From an uncultured Collinsella sp. (GTDB lineage Bacteria > Actinomycetota > Coriobacteriia > Coriobacteriales > Coriobacteriaceae), in NCBI GenBank assembly GCA_900551625.1, contig URWZ01000046.1:1-10185 (forward strand): DNA of 10,185 bases. The letters run 5' to 3'. Position numbers and translations under genes: made by a program. The stretch's first letter is position 1. Each line of letters opens with the position of its first letter. Positions 1 to 5,890 of this stretch are shown in pieces. The notes under the pieces are model-generated. The model did no database searches. It saw only the letters and a list, made by a program, of their open reading frames with translations, and was not told the origin of the DNA.

Positions 1-1
1 C

Positions 2-430
2 CCGCCGAGTCTGGGGGTGTTGATCGAGGCGCCTTCCTTTTTGGGATATCTGTCTGGCTACGATAATCTGGAGCTCATCGCCCAGATCAAGGGCGTTGCC
101 ACCCCCGAGGACATTCACTCTGCCCTGCGGCTCGTGGGGCTCGATGCAGACGAAAAAAAGAAGTTCCGAGCATACTCGCTTGGGATGAAGCAACGTCTGG
201 GGATAGCTGCGGCAATTATGGAAAAGCCGAAGCTACTTGTTCTCGATGAGCCAACAAATGCCCTCGACGAAGCGGGCGTGGAAATGCTCAAGCGCGTTGT
301 GGCGATGGCGGCATCAACGGGTCGCGAGGTTATTCTGTCCAGCCATGACGGAGAGGTGCTCGAGGAGCTGGCCGATCGGGTTTACTGCATGCGCGACGGT
401 GCCGTTGTGAAAGTTAGGGAAAGGTCGTGA
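2..430 (+). CDS. ABC transporter ATP-binding protein, 3' part only
   Basis: This is the C-terminal half of an ABC ATPase that powers substrate movement across the cytoplasmic membrane. The reading frame is open from base 2, so the gene starts outside the window and the Walker A loop is missing for that reason. Visible are the region following the Q-loop (GVLIEAPSFLGYLSG), the ABC signature YSLGMKQRLG, Walker B LLVLDEPTNALD with its D-loop, and the H-loop histidine in SSHD. The IEAPSF..LSG..NLE pattern is typical of the BcrA/lantibiotic-immunity type of ATPase, which acts with a separate membrane permease; no permease is visible here. The stop codon overlaps the GTG of the next gene (GTGA), so the two are probably translated together. 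The ATPase call is secure; the substrate is unknown. Confidence 0.93.
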   Translation, partial: PPSLGVLIEAPSFLGYLSGYDNLELIAQIKGVATPEDIHSALRLVGLDADEKKKFRAYSLGMKQRLGIAAAIMEKPKLLVLDEPTNALDEAGVEMLKRVVAMAASTGREVILSSHDGEVLEELADRVYCMRDGAVVKVRERS

Positions 431-1095
431 GCGCGATGAAGAAGACCCTGTGGACAAGAAGGGCGGTGCTTGCTCTTTTCGGCTGTGCTGCTACCGGCAT
501 TGCGGGCATGAGGGTGAGCGTCGTTAACGGGAACCGGACGGTCATTCCTGAGAAATATTATGCGGAGGGCGAATGGCTCTCGATGGATGGGGTATTTCTG
601 GGGTCGAAGGATGTGGCGACTGACGGGTATTCGTTTTGCATAGACGGGGCAGAGCTGCTCACGCCGCGCGAGTATCTCAGGCGTGCGCATGATGATTATT
701 CAAAATATGGCATCGTGGATACGAAAACGAAATTGAAGGACGCCGACATCACGTGTGTTATCGCCGTAAAGATGCGTGTCAGGAATAAGGACAATGTCGA
801 AGGCGGAATCAAAACGTATGTTTGGCATTTGGTGCCGGAGTCTGCGCCAAACTATGACTTTGTGGTCAATACCGATCTGATAACGCAGGCAATGCCGGCT
901 CTGGGCGGTTCTGCTGCGTTTGCTGTACAGGTTGGGGCGGAGAACGAGTTGCTCGTCCCATTCATGATGCAAAACACCAACGACTATTTCGAAGGTTACG
1001 AGACCGTCCGTTTTGAGAAGGCTTTTCCTGGGACTTATACGATGAAGATGACCGATCTGCCAGAGAGAAGGCTCTTAAGGTTTGAAGTGAAGTAG
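427..1095 (+). CDS. membrane-anchored or exported protein next to ABC ATPase, possibly DUF5028-like
   Basis: A 222-residue protein starting at GTG 427, or at ATG 436 three codons later. An AGGGAAAGG stretch just upstream could serve either start. The N-terminus is KK...RR followed by a hydrophobic stretch at about residues 13-28, which suggests a signal peptide or a single anchor helix. The rest is polar and beta-rich, with aromatics and no recognisable catalytic motif. It directly follows and overlaps the ABC ATPase gene, so it probably belongs to the same transporter or immunity operon. Size, anchor and position resemble proteins labelled DUF5028, but that family name is recalled and not tested. 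It is the last intact gene before a region of remnants: base composition rises in GC immediately after its stop. Confidence 0.8.
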   Translation: MSAMKKTLWTRRAVLALFGCAATGIAGMRVSVVNGNRTVIPEKYYAEGEWLSMDGVFLGSKDVATDGYSFCIDGAELLTPREYLRRAHDDYSKYGIVDTKTKLKDADITCVIAVKMRVRNKDNVEGGIKTYVWHLVPESAPNYDFVVNTDLITQAMPALGGSAAFAVQVGAENELLVPFMMQNTNDYFEGYETVRFEKAFPGTYTMKMTDLPERRLLRFEVK

Positions 1096-1305
1096 CTCGA
1101 AGATCCCGCGGTTCGCGACGAGCTCCTTGCGCGCCGCGGCTACGCAAGGGAGATTCGCAACCGCTATGCCGGCTCCGTTCCCGATGCCGGTGACGACTGC
1201 GTCCGCGCCACCGGCCAGGCGCACGGCGGTAGCGCCGTGTCGCGACAGATGGACGATCGCGTCGTCGATCGCGGTGACTACTCGCGCGGCGACACGCCCC
1301 GCTAG
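1096..1305 (+). pseudogene. C-terminal remnant of an unidentified gene
   Basis: Directly after the TAG of the previous gene, in the same frame, runs a 69-codon open stretch beginning LEDPAVRDELLARRGY and ending SRGDTPR before TAG at 1303-1305. It has no start codon or ribosome site of its own. The codons are GC-rich at position three and the peptide is rich in R, D, G and Y, looking like the charged tail of a real protein. The complementary strand is also open here, but reads as a typical antisense frame rich in V, A and G. I read it as the 3' end of a gene whose 5' part was lost when this DNA was joined to the end of the upstream gene. The family is not recognised. Confidence 0.4.
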
Positions 1306-1367
1306 TTTTGAACTGTCCTGCCCTAGCGCGTTGCAATTCAATCAGCTGTTACAGAATCCTGGAAGAA

Positions 1368-1430
1368 AGGGTCGAACCGAAGTGTCTGGCCGGACGCCAA
1401 TTGTCCGGGAACTGCTTCGGATTCGACCCT
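1368..1430. terminator. two-step hairpin between two convergent gene remnants
   Basis: The outer stem AGGGTCGAA (1368-1376) pairs with TTCGACCCT (1422-1430). The stem continues as CCGAAG (1377-1382) with CTTCGG (1415-1420), with one bulged base at 1421. An inner stem CCGGAC (1390-1395) pairs with GTCCGG (1403-1408). Pyrimidine-rich sequence follows it on both strands. It lies between two facing 3' gene ends (TAG at 1303-1305 on plus, TAG at 1465-1463 on minus), which is where a shared bidirectional terminator would sit. The U-tracts are poor, so another structural role is possible. Confidence 0.45.
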
Positions 1431-1462
1431 CTTCTACTTTACTTCCATGGCCATGCGGAAGG

Positions 1463-1681
1463 CTAGTACTCCTTAACCGGATGCTTCTTACCGAAACCAC
1501 CGTCGATGCCGAAACGGCAGAGCCTGTCGATGGCGCGAAGGTGCTCATCAATGGCGTTGGCGATCTCAGTGTCAACGATGCTGTCATAGTCGTTAAGGCT
1601 GCGGACCGCCTCGTCGGCGGCCATGAAGGCCTTGATGGCTTGATTGAACTGAGCCTTAAAGATGACGAGCGTGTGACCGGG
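1463..1681 (-). pseudogene. C-terminal remnant of an unidentified minus-strand gene
   Basis: Read on the minus strand, this stretch gives a natural-looking helical peptide containing VIFKAQFNQAIKAFMAADEA, then SLNDYDSIVDTEIANAIDEH, and ending FGKKHPVKEY before TAG (1465-1463). Aromatic and charged residues are well mixed. The plus-strand reading of the same bases is a monotonous V/L/D/G string, as expected of an antisense frame. No start codon with a ribosome site is present. The right limit near 1681 is approximate: the minus frame stays open further, but from about 1685 the plus strand carries recognisable DUF559-like protein sequence. It therefore seems to be the 3' end of a gene cut by recombination. 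The family is unknown. Confidence 0.42.
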
Positions 1682-2142
1682 GTTGTCGCGTCGCCGTTTG
1701 AGGCTCAGCTGTCCTTGTTGCTTGCGACGCCGCGCGTCGCCGGTGGCGAGGGTCTCAGATCCTTTAGCAACAATGCTCGCATTGTCCTTTCGGGCAAGGC
1801 AGCGCGTTTGGCCGGGCGCTACAACTGCTATGCAGACTTCCTATTTGAGGAGACGGGTGACAAGAAGCCGCTTGTCGTCGAGTGCCAAGGCAGGCTTGTG
1901 CACAGTGGGGCCGATGCCGCAATGTCGGATTCCGATCGCGCCACCGCATTGCAGCAAATGGGTTTCAACGTCATGTTGCTGACGTATCAGCAAATCGCCG
2001 ATGAGAAGAACTTCGAGATAGTGAAGCGCATGTTGTTTGAGGAGATTGGCTTGGAGTATCGCGAGAAGACGGACGCCAGCTTGATGCGCAGCGCAGTCTT
2101 CGTCGCGAGCTCTTTATCGATTGGAACACGCTGGGGCGCTAA
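1673..2142 (+). pseudogene. frameshifted, 5'-truncated endonuclease-fold (DUF559/Vsr-like) protein
   Basis: From ASPFEAQLSLLLATP (about 1688) the plus strand encodes the C-terminal domain of a family I recognise from Coriobacteriia: an S-P-x-E-x-x-L-x-x-L-L segment, then R-Y-x-C-Y-A-D-F-L-F, then VVECQGRLVHSGADA, a D-x-x-R-x-x-A-L motif, and FNVMLLTYQQI. The D/E-x-E/Q...H...D..R layout is that of Vsr/DUF559 endonuclease folds. Two defects are visible. The usual N-terminal half is missing, replaced by a minus-strand gene fragment. Near 2060-2080 the frame shifts: the original frame runs on past the neighbouring gene end, whereas the frame one base earlier gives DAQRSLRRELFIDWNTLGR followed by TAA at 2140-2142. 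That matches the family's usual end and meets the convergent gene stop-to-stop. It is most likely inactive. Confidence 0.72.
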
Positions 2143-2651
2143 AGTTTCCGAGCCTTGCCCTTACCTCTGCTCTTGCGAAACCTTGCAGTGAATATAAGGG
2201 GCGTTGCAATAAGCAATAGTTCGAATGCAACAGCGCCGACAATCATCGCCTTGCAGTCGTCGGACAACGGGTTAAGGGCCGCAAGCAGCGAGAAAACGCC
2301 GCACTCGAGCTCAAACCAGGCCACCGAGCGAGCACTTGCGAGATACCAAGCATCCTTTTCGTCGCTCTCGAGACCGGCAGGCTGGTTCCAATGCTCTGGA
2401 CTGACCAGATGGAGAACGAGGGCCAAAAGCGCGATGCAAGCCAGCATGACAATAGGGAGGAGCAACAGCTCGACAGGAGAGCCCCAGCGGTTCGGCTGCA
2501 TGTCAACGCCGTAGTGGACGGGGACCTTCTCTCCGGTGGGCACTGCTGCGATAGCAAAACCTGTCAGCACGACGCTGCAAGCGCCGGTTAGCCACCCCAT
2601 CGCTTCTACTATGCGAACATCCTTTGTTATCCATGGCGCTTTTTTGGGCAT
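2139..2651 (-). CDS. four-helix membrane protein with DUF1648-like N-terminus
   Basis: A 170-residue integral membrane protein. Hydrophobic segments lie at about residues 18-37, 60-82, 108-127 and 135-156; the N-terminus and the C-terminal tail (KSRGKGKARKL) are basic. Between helices 1 and 2 is VPVHYG....PNRWGSP, which resembles the P-x-H-[FY]-x...G-x-x-x-R-[WY]-G-S signature of DUF1648, the domain found at the start of SdpI-type immunity proteins. The start at 2651 has a strong AAGGAGGGG seven bases upstream. The gene ends stop-to-stop with the broken endonuclease-like gene (CTAA at 2139-2142). SdpI-like proteins protect against a secreted toxin and signal through a repressor; neither partner is visible here, so function stays open. 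Confidence 0.85.
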   Translation of the reverse strand: MPKKAPWITKDVRIVEAMGWLTGACSVVLTGFAIAAVPTGEKVPVHYGVDMQPNRWGSPVELLLLPIVMLACIALLALVLHLVSPEHWNQPAGLESDEKDAWYLASARSVAWFELECGVFSLLAALNPLSDDCKAMIVGAVAFELLLIATPLIFTARFRKSRGKGKARKL

Positions 2652-2731
2652 AACCCCTCCTTCTCAACTGCGGAGGCTCGGTCTGCCATCTCGCGCTCGA
2701 GCCGATGTACGACTTCCATTAAATCGCTCAT
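2627..2731 (-). CDS. 34-codon ORF overlapping the start of the DUF1648-like gene
   Basis: ATG at 2731-2729 is preceded by AAGGAATAGC, a reasonable ribosome site. It opens MSDLMEVVHRLEREMADRAS, a charged amphipathic helix, and stops at TAA 2629-2627, 25 bases inside the following membrane-protein gene. The Shine-Dalgarno of that gene lies within this ORF. It could be a leader ORF that couples translation, a real micro-protein, or the start of a once longer regulator. No family is recognised. The evidence is the ribosome site plus a plausible peptide. Confidence 0.4.
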   Translation of the reverse strand: MSDLMEVVHRLEREMADRASAVEKEGLCPKKRHG

Positions 2732-2909
2732 GCTATTCCTTTCCCTCGGGTGTTCTGTCTAATATATCGCCCCGTGCGGACACGATTCTCACCTAAGGAA
2801 TGGCAATGGTGTGTTCATAAACACGCAGATAGACGACTTAACAGGATTCGATTTACGGGGTGATTGAACCTGTGGTGGTGCGGATGCCCCGACCCGCGGC
2901 ACGACTTAA

Positions 2910-2947
2910 CCGCCGTTATGTTAGCGACATGTCTAACATAACGGCGG
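2910..2947. repeat. perfect 15-bp inverted repeat downstream of toxin-antitoxin pair
   Basis: CCGCCGTTATGTTAG (2910-2924) is perfectly complementary to CTAACATAACGGCGG (2933-2947), with loop CGACATGT. It lies about 50 bases past the stop of the antitoxin-like gene. It may end that operon's transcript, but there is no T-run after it on the minus strand, so a recombinase or protein binding site is equally possible. The surrounding 2740-3000 holds no other gene that I can support. Confidence 0.75.
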
Positions 2948-3000
2948 CGCAGGGCGCTCACTCCCTGCGGCAACGCCGATTCCGGGAAGGCACGCCGGGG

Positions 3001-3282
3001 CTATGCCGACCTGAGTATCCTCTCGGCCTTCTCGATCGCGGCCGAGCGCAGAAACTCCGACTTCCGCATCCCGCACGCGGCGGCCGCCCGTTCGATGAGG
3101 TCGGCGCCCGTCTTCGGGCACTTGAAAGACAGGTTGGCGTTGGCCTCCACCTCGGAAAGCCTGGGGCGGCCGACTCGGAGGTTCACCAGGCTCCCCTCCC
3201 AGGAGCCGGATTCGTATTCTGCGCACTCGCGCTCGATGTCCTCATCCGTGATAACGGATCCGTTTGCAAGCCTATATTCCAT
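3001..3282 (-). CDS. ribbon-helix-helix antitoxin-like protein
   Basis: A 93-residue protein starting at ATG 3282-3280, with AGGAGAGG six bases upstream. The frame is open further upstream, but only this start has a ribosome site, and its ATG shares one base with the stop of the preceding gene (TGATG). The N-terminal part, with ITDEDIERECAEYESGSWEG and GRPRLS, is acidic and probably flexible. The C-terminal 49-88 reads as a ribbon-helix-helix fold: beta strand ANLSFKCP, helix LIERAAAACG, turn MRKS, helix FLRSAAIEKAERIL. In BrnTA-type modules the antitoxin is the second gene and its C-terminal ribbon-helix-helix binds both operator and toxin partner; order and layout here fit that pattern. The role is inferred from fold and position. 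Confidence 0.75.
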   Translation of the reverse strand: MEYRLANGSVITDEDIERECAEYESGSWEGSLVNLRVGRPRLSEVEANANLSFKCPKTGADLIERAAAACGMRKSEFLRSAAIEKAERILRSA

Positions 3283-3548
3283 CAGTAACCTCTCCTTCTC
3301 GCGTTCTCGATCTCCCTTAGCGTCTTCTTGCTCGGCGGCGTCATGGCGTGGTAGACGAGCCACGCGCCGTCGGCCAGGAGGACACCGACCATCTCGATGT
3401 ACCGGCCTTGCGGGTCGTAGCCCGTCCGCATCTCGCACTCCCCGGGTATGCGGACGGCCGCGAAGCAGTAGCTCTCCCACGCCGCCTCGACATCACCGTC
3501 ATCTAGCTCGGGGTGCCGCTCGTGAACTCTCTGGTGTATCCGGACCAT
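3282..3548 (-). CDS. BrnT/RelE-like candidate toxin
   Basis: An 88-residue protein starting MVRIHQRVHERHPELDD. I chose ATG 3548-3546 because TGGAGG lies just upstream; the longer frame would run into the palindrome at 3566-3603. The protein has an N-terminal basic region R-x-H..R, a helix DDGDVEAAWESY, a strand pair around GYDPQGRYIEMVGVLL, and WLVYHAMTPPSKK. That order (R..H, acidic helix, GYDP.GR.IEV-like strands, basic end) resembles the small RNase toxins of the BrnT/DUF4258 branch of the RelE fold. Its stop overlaps the start of the antitoxin-like gene, so the two are co-translated. Toxicity is inferred, and the family match was made by eye. Confidence 0.65.
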   Translation of the reverse strand: MVRIHQRVHERHPELDDGDVEAAWESYCFAAVRIPGECEMRTGYDPQGRYIEMVGVLLADGAWLVYHAMTPPSKKTLREIENARRRGY

Positions 3549-3565
3549 GAGCCTCCAATCTTTAC

Positions 3566-3603
3566 GATAATATTCTACTACTATTTGGTAGTAGAATATT
3601 ATC
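3566..3603. promoter_or_regulatory. perfect 16-bp inverted repeat, probable operator of toxin-antitoxin operon
   Basis: GATAATATTCTACTAC (3566-3581) is perfectly complementary to GTAGTAGAATATTATC (3588-3603), with loop TATTTG. It lies 18 bases upstream of the toxin start, AT-rich in a GC-rich neighbourhood, and contains TATTAT, which could be a minus-strand -10 box. Ribbon-helix-helix antitoxins commonly bind such palindromes to repress their own operon. It also sits between the toxin-antitoxin genes and the divergent recombinase and might affect both. Confidence 0.65.
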
Positions 3604-3689
3604 CGTCCCAACATATTCCATTAGCCGTTCGTCCCAAAACGTATGCCGCGCGGCACTCGAAAACCGAACCCTCGATGCCGTGAACAGCG

Positions 3690-3714
3690 AGTGCCAAAAC
3701 CCAGTGTCAAAACC
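3690..3714 (+). repeat. two tandem 12-bp repeats upstream of recombinase gene
   Basis: AGTGCCAAAACC (3690-3701) and AGTGTCAAAACC (3703-3714) differ at one base and are spaced 13 bases start to start. They lie about 50 bases before the recombinase start. A related CCCAAAAC occurs near 3633. They could be recombinase or regulator binding sites. Confidence 0.35.
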
Positions 3715-3764
3715 TCCACTTGCATTCCCATGAGAAAATCAAAAGACAAGGCAGGAGGCTGAAA

Positions 3765-4349
3765 ATGACCAGATACGGATACGCTCGCGTGAGCACGAAG
3801 GATCAGAAGCTAGATAGGCAAATCGAGGCGTTGGTCAACGCCGGCGTGCCCTATGGCCATATCTACAAAGACAAGGTCACGGGTGCCAAGGACGGCGACC
3901 GAACTCAGCAGAAGCGTCTGTTCAAGAAGATGAAGGCCGGCGATGAAGTGGTAGTCGAGTCCTGGGAGCGCCTAACCAGATCGACCAGGCAATTGCTGAA
4001 CTACGACCTTATGTTCCGAAATCTCGGCGTGAAGCTAACTTCCTTGAAACAGCCGGTCGACCTCGATACCGCCTTCGGTCGATTCGTCCTCGGCACTCAC
4101 GCCTGCACCGCCGAGCTCGAGCGCGACCTGATCAAGCAGCGCCAGGCCGAGGGCATCGCCGTAAAACGGAACCATGGTGGCAACGTCGGGGGCCGCCCGC
4201 GCATCGCGGACGTCAAGGCCGATGCTGCCGTGAAACTCTACCTTGCGCGGGAAACGCCCATCCCCGACATCTGCGCCGCCACCGGTATATCGAAATCGAC
4301 TTTGTACCGCATCCTCCGTGAACGCGGATTGGTGGGCGTCAGAAGATAA
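3765..4349 (+). CDS. small serine recombinase (resolvase/invertase family)
   Basis: A 194-residue enzyme that cuts and rejoins DNA through a phosphoserine link. AGGAGG at 3753-3758 selects ATG 3765 rather than the in-frame upstream ATG at 3720. The catalytic domain begins GYARVSTKDQ, with nucleophile Ser10 and Arg8. ERLTRS (68-73) replaces the usual D-R-L-x-R-S and keeps both arginines. The long E-helix is seen in ELERDLIKQRQAEGI (117-131). The C-terminal DNA-binding domain follows a GRPR hinge (143-146), with helix-turn-helix IPDICAATGISKSTLYRILR. The length is normal for the Tn3-resolvase/Pin group. It may resolve a transposon or plasmid dimer, or invert a segment; no transposase and no clear pair of crossover sites is visible. 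Confidence 0.93.
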   Translation: MTRYGYARVSTKDQKLDRQIEALVNAGVPYGHIYKDKVTGAKDGDRTQQKRLFKKMKAGDEVVVESWERLTRSTRQLLNYDLMFRNLGVKLTSLKQPVDLDTAFGRFVLGTHACTAELERDLIKQRQAEGIAVKRNHGGNVGGRPRIADVKADAAVKLYLARETPIPDICAATGISKSTLYRILRERGLVGVRR

Positions 4350-4501
4350 ATCCGAGTGCGCTACTATATAAGAGTGCGGTATTTCTCCAACTGAAACCCC
4401 CTGCGTGAACGCATAACGTATGACTTGAGGCGCCTTTTAGAACTCACCGATCGCAGGATGACTACAAATCAACAGCAGCCGTGCATTGTTCCCAGCCATA
4501 T

Positions 4502-4520
4502 GGCATGGCGGAGCCATGCC
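4502..4520. promoter_or_regulatory. 8-bp hairpin 25 bases before the coiled-coil gene
   Basis: GGCATGGC (4502-4509) pairs perfectly with GCCATGCC (4513-4520) around GGA. The Shine-Dalgarno of the next gene follows about 11 bases later. It could attenuate read-through from the recombinase, be an operator, or protect the mRNA 5' end. Confidence 0.45.
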
Positions 4521-4544
4521 CGTTGTTGATTGGAGTGCCGCACC

Positions 4545-5114
4545 ATGGCAGACGAGAAGAAAATCAGGGAGATCTACGGCGTGAAGTCCGTCCTCGATGA
4601 GGCCGCCGAGCGGATCGAGGCGACGTGGCGGGAGAAGCTGCTGCACGAGACGGGCGACCTCAGGACCGAGAACGCACTGCTCATGGCCCAGGTGGATGAA
4701 TTCAGCCGCAAGCTCGCCGAGGCGACGGATCGGAATGAAAAGATTGAGGCCGACTGCAATGAGCGGGTCGCCTTTATCGAGGAGAAGTTCGAGCTCGATA
4801 CCGCGAGCCTCGAGCTCGAGAACAACGAGCTCCATGCCGCGAGCGTCAGATATCTCGCCGATGCTCGGGAACTCGACAGGCAGGTCGTCCAACTCCATGC
4901 CGAGGCCGTGGCCATGGTCGATGAGATCGAGCGACTGCGCGGCGAGCGTGACGCCGCGCTGAAAGCCCGAGCCGAGTTGAACGACGCACTCCTGGCCCAG
5001 CGCGACCTGATGGCCGAGGTCGCCGCCCTCAAGGACCGCCTTGCCGCCTCCGAGCAGCGTGCGGCCGTGGCCGAGGCCAAGATCGAGGTCATGACCCAGA
5101 TGAAGATCGAGTAG
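4545..5114 (+). CDS. long coiled-coil protein of unknown function
   Basis: A 189-residue protein that is almost wholly helical. ATG 4545 follows TTGGAG at nine bases; an in-frame TTG at 4530 is less likely. From about residue 12 to the end it is a string of heptads rich in E, A, L, R and D (for example RKLAEATDRNEKIEAD, DEIERLRGERDAALKARAEL), with no glycine- or proline-rich break, membrane helix or signal peptide. It has one cysteine and few aromatics. It stands alone between the recombinase and a convergent phosphoesterase operon, with which it shares a terminator. Such proteins in mobile regions may be structural or scaffolding, but the sequence gives no specific role. Confidence 0.8.
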   Translation: MADEKKIREIYGVKSVLDEAAERIEATWREKLLHETGDLRTENALLMAQVDEFSRKLAEATDRNEKIEADCNERVAFIEEKFELDTASLELENNELHAASVRYLADARELDRQVVQLHAEAVAMVDEIERLRGERDAALKARAELNDALLAQRDLMAEVAALKDRLAASEQRAAVAEAKIEVMTQMKIE

Positions 5115-5132
5115 GCCGCATAGCATCTAATT

Positions 5133-5173
5133 TTCTAGAAACCCCCTAGAGCATTTCTAGGGGGTTTCTAGAA
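5133..5173. terminator. bidirectional 18-bp hairpin terminator
   Basis: The arms at 5133-5150 and 5156-5173 are perfectly complementary (TTCTAGAAACCCCCTAG with its complement, plus one more A-T pair) around GCATT. The hairpin lies between the convergent coiled-coil gene and the phosphoesterase operon. The stop codon of the last phosphoesterase (5170-5168) is inside the right arm, and TTTT adjoins the left arm. Confidence 0.75.
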
Positions 5174-5890
5174 CTGAGAACCGGGCGCAGCACTTTCGAT
5201 CGGCACGATGTCTCGATAGACCAGACGGTGCCTGTCGTCACGCCACTCGTCACCGTGGTAGTGCCCGAAGAACCAAGCGCGGTAGTCGAGCCGCCCATCG
5301 AGCTCGCCCAGGAAGGTTTGCAGCTGATCCCCACGGTACTCACGTCCGCGCTCCCGGCACAGCTCTCTGGCCAGGGCAGCAGGAGCCTCATGCGTCACCA
5401 CGTAATCGGCCCTCCAGCCTACGCGGTTGAGCGAGGCGCGGCAGTGGTCCATCTCCTCCTCGCTCGGCATCTCCTCGGGCCACCAGCTCCTCCCCTCCTT
5501 GCGATACTGCCTGTCGTTGCTCGAGGCACCGCCCATGGCAAGGACCGTGAGCCCGTCGATGTCGAACACCTCTCCGCGCATCAGGTGCAGCACGTGCGGT
5601 CGTACCTCATGGACGAGACCGCCGCTCCACTCCCGCACCGGCAGTTCTGCCAGGGCGTGGTGGTTCTCATGGTTGCCGTCTACGAAACACGTGGTCCAGG
5701 GCTTCGACTCGAACCAGTCGAGCCAATACCTCTCAGCATTCGAGCCGTCCCAGACAAAGCCGAAGTCGCCGGCCACGATCACCACGTCATCGCGCGTCAG
5801 CGTGCGCCCCAGCGGCCAAGATTTGAAGGCGAATCTGCTGGACCCGTACTCGGCCCTGCCGTGCACGTCGCCTGTCACATAGACCGTCAT
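5168..5890 (-). CDS. calcineurin-like metallophosphoesterase, third of operon
   Basis: A 240-residue enzyme expected to hydrolyse phosphomono- or diesters with two metal ions. The motifs are in standard order: GDVHG (7-11), GDFG (41-44), GNHE (72-75), a histidine in VVTHEAP (His167) and GHYH (209-212). The start is ATG 5890-5888, whose A is also the last base of the previous gene's stop (TGATG), so translation is coupled; the upstream ribosome site is weak. It resembles its upstream neighbour throughout (same opening MTVYVTGD, same DGNHE, RGEVF, SWWP and LDYR..(Y/F)(Y/F)GH), so the two arose by tandem duplication. Its stop lies within the terminator hairpin. The substrate is unknown; candidates are nucleotides, RNA ends or phosphoproteins. 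Confidence 0.9.
   Translation of the reverse strand: MTVYVTGDVHGRAEYGSSRFAFKSWPLGRTLTRDDVVIVAGDFGFVWDGSNAERYWLDWFESKPWTTCFVDGNHENHHALAELPVREWSGGLVHEVRPHVLHLMRGEVFDIDGLTVLAMGGASSNDRQYRKEGRSWWPEEMPSEEEMDHCRASLNRVGWRADYVVTHEAPAALARELCRERGREYRGDQLQTFLGELDGRLDYRAWFFGHYHGDEWRDDRHRLVYRDIVPIESAAPGSQF

Noticed and set aside
1127..2191. One continuous 354-residue plus-strand protein
   Set aside because: The frame joins antisense-like sequence (1127-1670) to a real but truncated domain; the natural C-terminus is in another frame, and no ribosome site supports the start.
2910..2947. Resemblance of GTTAG...CTAAC to an integron attC site
   Set aside because: The loop is far too short, arm structure and core bases of attC are lacking, and no integron integrase is present.
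2910..3603. CRISPR array or clustered repeats in the inverted-repeat-rich middle region
   Set aside because: The repeats are single and mutually unrelated, with no regular spacing and no cas genes.
3720..3764. Upstream in-frame ATG for the recombinase
   Set aside because: It lacks a ribosome site, adds a basic extension before the conserved start, and would place AGGAGG inside the coding sequence.
4437..5126. Long minus-strand ORF opposite the coiled-coil gene
   Set aside because: It is the antisense shadow of the heptad repeats (L/G/H/D-rich), with no ribosome site.
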